Below, piece after piece: positions 56,295 to 64,000 of a stretch of 64,000 bases of DNA. The DNA is taken from assembly GCA_038049695.1 (NCBI GenBank), contig CP142452.1, positions 33,716,501-33,780,500 on the forward strand, read 5' to 3'. The stretch comes from Cinnamomum chago. Taxonomy: Eukaryota > Streptophyta > Magnoliopsida > Laurales > Lauraceae. A program made the position numbers and the translations under genes. The notes under the pieces were generated by a model, which was given only the letters and a program-made list of their open reading frames with translations, did no database searches and was not told the DNA's origin. How positions within the stretch are numbered: position 1 is the first letter of the stretch; the number at the start of each line of letters is the position of its first letter.

Positions 56295-56299
56295 ACAGC

Positions 56300-57700
56300 A
56301 TCAGTGATGAGCTAAGTTTCTCTTACATAAATAAGATTCGAAGAAACGAAGCAGAGGCTACCCTTCGTCATTCAATCATTCTAGAAAAATTTGAAATGAA
56401 CAGACAATACATCAAATCCAAACAAGTAGTCATATTCAAAGCCTTCACTATCAAAGCCACATAGCCTCAACGCTTTAATCAAGTCCCAACAAAGAAATGG
56501 ATTAAAAGGGGATCTAAGTCCAATCATCTAAGTTCTTTATGTGATCCCACCGATACATTATAATAACAAAGCTATGGAACATGCACTAGGTACGTGGTCA
56601 TCAATGTTGAAGTAATCAACTCCATTCTAATCATCAATAGTCAAGAAAGATAACAATCCAATCCTAGGTCATATATTCTATTCTCCATACAAAACATCAC
56701 TTCGCGGCCCAGGGAGGAGATGTGGTCATGATATCCCATCAATATAACTTGGTGCATAATCAATTATTATATATCCCATTTCCTCACTTCATCCTAGTTC
56801 GCTGTAAATTGTACCATGTACTTTAACCGGACAATCCATAAGGGTATGTTGGCTCGAAACATCCATCCCTCTTACTCAACTAGTCCTCAAAACATGATGC
56901 CAAGGGTGCCCAGCTAAGTCCACAAGGCTTAGGGTTTCTGCAGCATTAAAAGCAACCGCAGTTATGTCCGAAATGATCAGAACAATGGGTCACACTGAAG
57001 CTTCAGTAAGAATGAGTATGTACATGCATCTGACAACTAACGAATAAACAAACTTGAATAATAATAAAAAGTAATAAACAATTATAAAATAATCAGACTC
57101 TTGAATAATGAAATAATAAAAAGAAGACTTTTGATTTGTTTATTAGTTCTTCATCCAAAACTCTTTCATGTTCATACTCACATTTACCGTGAGGCCTCCC
57201 AAAAATGCGACCTGGGTTCTGTTCAATTCCGAAACATGGGGAAATCCCCCCTACATCTGATAATCAACACATCAAATGGGCCACGCCCTCTCCAATACGA
57301 TATAGACAACCTCCAATCCATCCATTTCAATTCCATTCAAATTACCACCTAAGAGCATACTAATTTCCAATTTAACATAAAACGAGCACATGGGTGTCTA
57401 GAGTTAAAATTAAATGGTAGAATCATAAAGAGAAGCAACATATCATAGTATAATATACAAATCCACTTCCCTTGATGGGTGAGCTCCAAAATAAAAAAAA
57501 ATTGAAATCTCGTCAAAATCCTCAAAAATTTCCTAAAGTTGCAAACCACCACCTAGTGTACCCAAACAAACTTGGAATCTCGCGAAACTTTGCACGCGTG
57601 ACTCACACGACAAACCCAATTCGCTTAGACTCTAATCCCATTTAGTTAGCTCAAATATAGTTATTTAATAATAATACAGCATTAGGGTCGAGACCTTACA
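56300..57700 (-). repeat. Tekay-like 3' LTR, part right of Athila
   Basis: On the minus strand it starts TGTAAGGTCTCGACCC at 57700, just after a purine tract (AAGCTCTAGGGGCGTGGGA), and runs to the Athila insertion. The rest of the LTR should be the short stretch left of 34870. No gene-like frame. It is not the same subfamily as the solo LTR at 59439. Confidence 0.58.
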
Positions 57701-57719
57701 TCCCACGCCCCTAGAGCTT

Positions 57720-59174
57720 TTGGTCCTCCAGATGCCTAAACATACATTCGAAAGAAGATTCAGATACCACTCCTTTAGTTGTCCCTGAGTTCCCATGTAG
57801 CTTCCCTCGGATTGTGGTACTCTCACTGAACCTTGACCCAATGTCTAATTCTCATCCTCAGTACTTGCTCCTTAGTATCTATGATCTGTTGGCGTCTCTC
57901 CTCAAAAGAAGCATCTTCCTACAACACGTGAAGGGTCTGGAACATATCTCCTCAACATCGAGCCATGGAAAACACTGTGAACTTCAGAAAGCTTTGGTGG
58001 TAAGATAAGTCTATAAGCCGCTTCTCCCACTCGCCTCTTGATCTCAAAGGGTTTGATGAATCTCTAAGCTAACTTTCCTTTCTATCCAAACCTCAATGTA
58101 CCCTTAGTTGGAGAAACCTTAAAAAAAAAAAAATAATAATAAACCTCGGTCTCCTACCTTGAACTCTAGGTCTCCCATGTTGAGGTCCGGGTAACTCTTC
58201 TGACGGTTTTCGACAACTTTCAATCTGTCATGTATCAACTTTACTTTCTCACTAATGTCACTCACTACCGAAGGCCCGTGGGAACTTCTGACACCAATCC
58301 CTTCCCAAACAACAGGGGTCATGCATCTCCAACCGTACAAATATTGGAGTGATAGCTGTCATTGTAGGTGAATTCACACAAGGGTAGACTCCTCTTCCAG
58401 TATTTTCTGAAATTTAAGACACAAGCCCTCAAAATATCATCCATTGTCTTTTTGTCCTCTCTGTCTGTTCGTCGGTTTGGGGATGATAAGTTGTGCTGAA
58501 ACTCAAAGTAGTGCCCATAGCTGCTTCCAGACTAATCTGAAATCTACCCACAAACCTCATATCACTATCTGACACTATCAAGGCTAGCACACCGTGCAAT
58601 CTGATCACTTTTTCAATGTACTTCTAAGCCAAAACATCCATGTGTGGCATCATCCTCATTGGTATGAAGTGTACTGACTTGGTGAGCTTGTCCATAATCT
58701 CCTAAATACTGTCGTTGTTCTTAGTAGGCGGCAAGCCAAAAACAAAGTCCATGGTAATGTATTCCTTCTTCCATTCGGGAGTCCTCAACTGAGTTACTAA
58801 CCCTGGAGGTTTCTGATGCTCTACCTTCACATGTTGATACACAAAACACTTGGAAACTAACCATGCTATCTCCCTCTTCATGTTATTCCACCAGTAGTGA
58901 CTCCATAATTCTGATACATCTTCGTACTCCGGAGGTGAATGGCATAAAATTTGAATGGTGTGCTTCCGTCATTATCTCATTTCTCAAATTCTTTACATTT
59001 GGCACACAATCTGTCTTGACAATACAACACACCCTCCACGAGTTTGAATTCTGGTCTTTCCACAATCTTCTCAATCACCTTGACCAACTCTGATTCATCT
59101 CTCTAACTGTCCTTGATCTTTCCCAAAATGTCTGGCTCCCACAATGACATGCTAGCTATCATCACTCTAGCACT
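57720..59174 (-). pseudogene. Tekay-like integrase with chromodomain-like tail
   Basis: Minus strand, several frames. Readable blocks are LVKVIEKIVERPEFKLVEGV, EIMTEAHHSNFMPFTSGVRR with the HHCC region nearby, the core in fragments ([30 protein letters not shown]), [94 protein letters not shown], and a tail with EGSYMGTQGQLKEW that resembles the chromodomain end of chromoviruses. Many stops and shifts. Confidence 0.72.
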
Positions 59175-59433
59175 TTATGGTTGGAATTCCACATCTAGAT
59201 CACTGAACACTTCAACCCAAGACCACTCCAATATCATACATCCACTAGCCGTTGTCTTCCTGCTCAATGCAACTGCCACTACATTCATTTTTCCAAGGTG
59301 GTATTTTATCGAGAAGTCATAATCAATAATGTATTCTATCCACGTCTGATGTCTCATGTTCATATTCTTCTGGGAAAATAAGTACTATAGGCCTTTATGA
59401 TCTGAATGTACTTCAAATTTCTCACCATATAGG
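59175..59433 (-). pseudogene. Tekay-like RNase H, C-terminal part
   Basis: Minus strand: YGEKFEVHSDHKGL, YLFSQKNMNMRHQTWIEYII and DYDFSIKYHLGKMNVVAVAL then SRK. The catalytic Asp of V-V-A-D-A-L-S-R is Val here. It is cut off from its N-terminal part by the solo LTR; removing that restores WRH followed by YLYGEKFEV. Confidence 0.88.
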
Positions 59434-61509
59434 TACTGTGTAATGCCCCAATTTCGAATACCGAGAAAACAATCAAGATACCCGAATTTGGCGCGCTACT
59501 TCCCGAAAAATCCGGGAACTTTCAAGATCGTAAGTCCGCAGTGAGGTCCAATTTAAAACCTTTTGACCAACATATAATCAATGGTTAAAAATTTACGGAA
59601 GTGTAAAGAGTAAAGCGGAAGTATATAATATCATAAAAGGTGTATCAAGTGTAGTAGGGCTGAAGTCCAACCTAAATCTTAAAGTATAATTAAGAAATAT
59701 TTATAGACATATCAGACTAACTCCCTGCTCACCACATAAAGAAACTTAAACCCAAAAAAGGATAACATTCAAACCCCTGGTACAGGCGCTCCATCCTCCA
59801 GCTCGACCCCCTGGTCGGCTGGTCCCCATCCATAGTCTTGGGTTATGGGCGCCTCGACGAGCGCATCGTCCTCATAATCGGGGTCAATACCTAAGCACCA
59901 AGAATGGGTTAAAACCAAGGATCTGGCAAGTAACAGTATATAAATAACATATGATGTATGCATCAAAAGAGTAGAGACAGTAATATAATCAATAAGAATA
60001 TCCAAGGTACAAATGCTAGGCAATTGAGCAAGATAAACATTTAGAATCAGGAAAATAAGATAAACTAATCTATCTACACAACGTGACACATTCACACAAG
60101 CTGGATACTGCGGGATATTATGCCGCAGCCCTCCCATACTGAACATAGTCGCGGTGGAGGAAATCTCACCAGTGCTGGGGATAACTAACCCGACAAATCA
60201 CTCATCAATCTCAAACACTCATCACTCAAGAGACCGGACCCGGTATCACACCGTCTGTCTAAATCACTACTCATCATGATAGCCCACTCAACACTCATAA
60301 ATAGCTCCTACCAGTGATGATCAGTCAACAGGCGGAGCTTAGAACAATTGAGTGAATGTTCGTCTCGACTCAAGAAACCAAGGTACAAGTCTGTGTCTAT
60401 TTAGGCTTGCCTTGCTCAAACAAGGTTCTAACATATCCCTAAGAGGTCCAAATACCAATCATTGGGTCCATACTAAGGCACACCAAGCCATGGCCTTAGT
60501 CTAATAGTCTAGGAGAGATCACCAATCTCAATCCAACATAAAAAAATCCATACTCATCCAAATGAGTTACAAGTTCCATCACAACCACCTCTCCATTGTA
60601 GGGTTCACACATACAACTTAGGCTGTCGGAGGGCCCCCACCAAGACACAAACACGGGTCAAATTCCTCCAAACTACATCACCAGGTCACCTCTAAGTAAT
60701 ACTAAATTCAGGTCCTTCATTTTTCATTTAATCAACATGTATAAAGCAATGACAAGGACATAAGAGTGACATTAATGTAATAAGCGAAATAAACTCCAAG
60801 TAATTGAATCAAAGGGAACATCAATGGTCCAATCCTAAGTAATGGCCCACATTTAGGTCCTGGTCCATTTCAATTAATTGGATCCCTAAATGAAGTTTTA
60901 GATGCCTAAGATATTGTATTTGGTGCTCCTGAAGTTACGGGCATCTTCAAGAATATTTAAGGATCGAATGGACGTCAAATCCAAACTTTAGATCCTACTT
61001 AGTGGCCCAATAAGTCAAGGTTGAGCCATACCATTGACTCGTGCTTGGTACATCAATGGAGTCTCTTTGGATGGTCAGTGGGTCCCTACCCAAAATAATT
61101 CTCCTCTCCAAAATAGTTCAAGAATCTAATTGAATTAATAATATAGCTAAGGTCTTTATCCTAATTTTCCATAAACTAAAAGGGGCAAGGTGTACACTAT
61201 TTAACAACTCCAAGTTCTGTAGCATAAATGAGGCCACGCTTCTTCATGCACTCACAGACCACCGAACCTACCCTCATCTTTTCTTTATCCTCACCTAATT
61301 CGTTCTGCAACAAAACTCTCCAAACAGAGACTACGTTCCTCGCCTGGGTTATAAAAGTTGCTCAAAATCGTGGGCCACTAATTAAGGTCCAGATCACCAA
61401 CAAGGTCGCCCAAGGCCCTACTACGAGATGTATGGTCCAGATTAACATTGGTGACTCACCTGGGCCCCACAGTCTCCAAAAATGAAAACCCCTCTAATTC
61501 TCGCGTCCA

Positions 61510-61835
61510 TCTGATCAAACTAATGGATGGTGGGCCAGGGGTGTCCACTTCCTATAGGACTAGCCCCTCTAGGGTTGCCCGTGGGTCCCCTTCCGGATCC
61601 ACGGATTAGATCTGCATTAAGTGGCCCACCTGGGTTCAACAATCATCTGCTGCAAAAAATATTTTTGTTCCTAAAACACGTCATCTCCCTCTCTCTGATC
61701 AGACGCTGGATGGTGGGCCAAACAGTGCCCACCTCACTTGGGTCCACCACCTACTAGGTCGCCCGTGGGTCCTCCTTCGGATCCACGGATCAGATTGGCC
61801 ATCAGGTGGCCCACCTAGGTCCCAGTATTAACGCA
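61510..61835. repeat. Direct repeat of about 184 bp inside the solo LTR
   Basis: Two diverged copies begin TCTGATCA at 61510 and 61694 and share TGGATGGTGGGCCA, GCCCGTGGGTCC, TCGGATCCACGGAT(or TCCGGATCC) and GTGGCCCACCT. Confidence 0.85.
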
Positions 61836-62361
61836 AGAAAATCAGTCCATCACGGTTCCATCTCCAAGAACCTGTTACAGGTCGTTCCCTTACTAGCATA
61901 GGTAGATTTGAGTGGAATCCCACTCCAACAACCTATCACTACTACCATTGACCCATCAACCTTCCAAATGAGCAGAAATCCATCCATTAATGGCCATAAT
62001 CCAAAGAAACAAGCTCATGGGTAAATCTAAGCATTTCTAGCATAATATGAATAAGATTTTTACAATATAAAACAGTAAGCATGCATTCTATGCTAACTAT
62101 GTACATTGCACTTGCCTCAAATCCGGATTTGCAAAGGAAAATAACAAGGAGAATCAATACAAGCTATCCAAACCAAATCCAATCTACCAAACCTATCTCC
62201 CATTCCACAAGAGAACCAAGGCTTAGAAAGGAAACCTAGAGCGAAAGGAAATCCTAGAAAATCACATGGAAATTGACTAAGGAATGAGCCTTACCTTGGT
62301 TTGTAGAAGAGAAAGAGATTGACAAGAGAGGTAGAAGATGGCCTCCTTCTTCTTCTTGTAA

Positions 62362-62428
62362 CTAGGGTTTTGGAGTTAGGGTTTTAGCTAGGGTTTCTAG
62401 GGTTAGGGTTTTAGCTAGGGTTTTTGTA
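62362..62428 (-). repeat. Telobox-like cluster (AAACCCTA) in the solo LTR
   Basis: On the + strand CTAGGGTTT, TTAGGGTTTTAGCTAGGG and CTAGGGTTAGGGTTTTAG; on the minus strand repeated AAACCCTAG(C). Such teloboxes are common in plant promoters and 5' leaders, and the minus strand is the likely transcribed strand of this LTR. It is too irregular for an interstitial telomere. Confidence 0.75.
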
Positions 62429-62680
62429 AAATGAGAGGCAAATGATGGATAAATGAGAGTTAATTTAGGGTTCATTTCCCAATGCAATAGTTTAGCCTAT
62501 ATAGGCTAGGGTTTTTGGGACAATTACCAAAAGGGGCCTTTTAGTTTGTATAGGGGTGTGGATAAGGACATGGGCATTTAGGTCCTTTGGTAGAGGTTCT
62601 AGAATGTTTTCAATCTAGTAAGGGCCTCAACACCTAAAACCCTACAAAAATTATAAAAAGACACCCTATAGATCTATATA

Positions 62681-62756
62681 ATACACAATAGGCCTAAATC
62701 CTATAAAATAGGCTAAAAATACACAATAGGCCTAAATCCTATAAAATAGGCTAAAA
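62681..62756. repeat. Perfect tandem repeat, 2 x 38 bp
   Basis: Two identical copies starting ATACACAATAGGCCTAAATC at 62681 and 62719, near the 5' (minus-strand) end of the solo LTR. Confidence 0.93.
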
Positions 62757-62880
62757 CTTAGGAAAATATCTATCTACCCTTATTAATCCATATTAATTAG
62801 TACAATTATGCTATATTACCGTAATTAATAGTATTCAAATTCAAAATGAGGGCTCACCAAGGGTGGGGCCTCACATAGTG

Positions 62881-64000
62881 TCTCCACATTTTTAACGCTA
62901 GAAACACTGTTGCAAGCTCTAAGTCATAGGTAGCATATCTCCTTTCATTCTCTTTCAACTGTCTAGACCCGTAAGCCACTACCTTACCCTCCTACATAAG
63001 CACGCAACCCAATCCCACTCCTGAACCATCTATAAAAAACCACAAGCCCACCACTTCCTGAGGGTAGGGTAAGGATAGGGGTTGTGGTCAATCTCTTATT
63101 CGACTCCTGAAAACTTGCCTCGCACGTCTCTGTCCATACAAATGGAACTTCTTTCCTAGTTCAATTGGTCAACGGGACCGCAATTGTGGAGAATACATTC
63201 ACAAGCCGTCTGTAATACCCTAGAAGTCTTAAGAAACCCTTGAATTATGACATCGTTTTCGGGCTTTCTCAATTAACCACTGCTTCCACTTTGAGTGGAT
63301 CTACTGCCAATCCCTCCTTAGAAATGATGTGGCCCAAAAGTGCCACATGTTCTAACCAAAACTCACACTTATTCAGTTTGGCGAACAACTGATGGTCCCT
63401 CAAAGTCTAAAGTGAAGCTCTCAAGTGTCGTGCATGATCATCTCTAGACCTAGAATGCACCAGGACATCGTCTATAAAGACCACTATAAACTAATCTAGA
63501 CATGGAGCAAAAATTGTATTTATTAGGGGTATGAAAACTCTCAGAGCATTTGTTAGACCAAAGGGCATCACCAAGAATTCATAATGGCCATATCTGTTTC
63601 TGAATATTGTTTTCTGCGCATCCTGATCTCTAACTCTCAGTTGATGATATCCCAACATCGGATCTATCTTCGAAAAATGTTGTGCTCCTTGCAACTAATC
63701 AAATAACTCGTTGATTATGGGTAATGAATACTTGTTATTTATCGTAGTCTGGTTCAGATGTCTGTAATATTTGCACATTCTCATTGTTCCATCCTTTTTC
63801 TTAACAAAAAGAACCGATGCACCCCATGGTGACACACTGGGCCTCACAAATCCTCTATCTAACAGATCATGCAACTGAACTTTCGACTCTCTAAACTACG
63901 CTAGAGTCATACGGTAAGGGGCCTTGGATATCGGTGTCGTCCTTGACACAAGCTGTAAGGTCCGCGACCTTACTGGGTCAATTGGGCCTAATAGCAGGCT
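62881..64000 (-). pseudogene. Tekay-like reverse transcriptase and RNase H start
   Basis: Minus strand, partial at the window edge. RT blocks are [56 protein letters not shown] (first catalytic Asp), [17 protein letters not shown] and the catalytic box in FIVVFIDDVLVHSRS (FIDD). Then come HLRASLQTLRDHQLFAKLNK, CEFWLEHVALLGHIISKEGL, the connection domain, and the RNase H start FIDGSGVGLGCVLM and ERRYATYDLELATVFLALKM, then WRH. Several in-frame stops, for example within the connection region. Confidence 0.88.

Larger units (their letters stand above)
59439..62875 (-). mobile_element. 3.4-kb solo LTR (Tekay-like) inside RNase H
   Basis: Begins TGTAATGCCCCAATTTCG and ends GGGGCCTCACA. Flanks are TACTG (59434-59438) and TAGTG (62876-62880), the second matching the ancestral coding sequence. 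On the minus strand it starts TGTGAGGCCCCACCC and ends GGGGCATTACA, the usual style of long chromovirus LTRs, so it is probably in the same orientation as its host. At 3437 bp it has no recognisable gag or pol. A 125-codon frame (59769-60146, minus) is not supported as a gene. Confidence 0.8.
34770..64000 (-). mobile_element. Tekay-like chromovirus (minus strand), interrupted and leaving the window
   Basis: Reading leftward from 64000: RT, RNase H, integrase and a chromodomain-like tail (ending near 57.72 kb), a purine tract, then its 3' LTR starting at 57700 (TGTAAGGTCTCG on the minus strand). The 3' LTR is split by the Athila element and resumes at 34869, ending somewhere between about 34.75 and 34.86 kb next to the Tat antisense ORF. 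The RNase H is split by a solo LTR (59439-62875). The 5' LTR and gag lie beyond the right edge. Stops and frameshifts are frequent, so it is old. Confidence 0.62.

Noticed and set aside
62362-62428. Interstitial telomere
   Set aside because: The motifs are irregular (AGGGTTTTAGCTAGGG mixed with AGGGTTAGGG) and few. They fit telobox-type promoter sequence better.

Overview
This is a plant (angiosperm) nuclear window made mostly of nested LTR retrotransposons beside one fragment of a real gene. The evidence is the C-terminal exon of a SPINDLY-type O-fucosyltransferase, a CC-NBS-LRR pseudogene, plant PBS types (initiator tRNA-Met, tRNA-Asp) and lineages that occur only in plants (Tat, Athila, Sirevirus, Tekay). 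The species cannot be named from the sequence. I found no RNA genes, no CRISPR and nothing prokaryotic.

Region 1 (1-9.37 kb) is the old genic neighbourhood. It holds a 3x73 bp tandem repeat, a small hAT-like MITE, the last SPY exon (3095-3531, +), a 5'-truncated RTE-type LINE with a perfect 22-bp target duplication (5054-6344), a ~1 kb hAT-like non-autonomous DNA element with an 8-bp duplication (7023-8018), and a decayed NB-ARC gene (about 8180-9060).

Region 2 (9.37 to about 34.75 kb) is one Tat-lineage Ty3/gypsy element on the + strand: long LTR/leader, gag, protease, RNase H plus the extra 'archaeal-type' RNase H, integrase, two short-period tandem arrays and an antisense ORF. The reverse transcriptase core is missing. 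A Ty1/copia element (12270-24883, TSD GAGTC) is inserted in its leader. That copia element was itself hit twice by antisense solo LTRs of its own family (13109-14874, TSD ATATA; 20840-22606, TSD CTGAT/CTAAT).

Region 3 (about 34.75-64 kb) is a degenerate minus-strand chromovirus (Tekay-like) that runs off the right edge. It is split by an Athila element (34870-56294, minus, TSD ATAGC/ACAGC) and by a 3.4-kb solo LTR (59439-62875, TSD TACTG/TAGTG). The Athila carries composite LTRs (an LTR nested inside its LTR, TSD TGTAT) and a large in-frame pol deletion. It was hit by another copia solo LTR (50082-51843, TSD CCTTG) and by a very young gag-only Sirevirus derivative (38107-45951, TSD CCCAT). 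The two 1.9-kb LTRs of the latter differ, by eye, by one substitution and one base of a C-run.

Order of events, read from the nesting: genic DNA; Tat and Tekay; copia into Tat and Athila into Tekay; solo-LTR insertions; Sirevirus derivative last or nearly last. No element here has a complete set of enzymes. The copia, Tat, Athila and Tekay copies carry stops, frameshifts or deletions, and the one young element encodes only Gag, so any mobility would need proteins from copies elsewhere in the genome.
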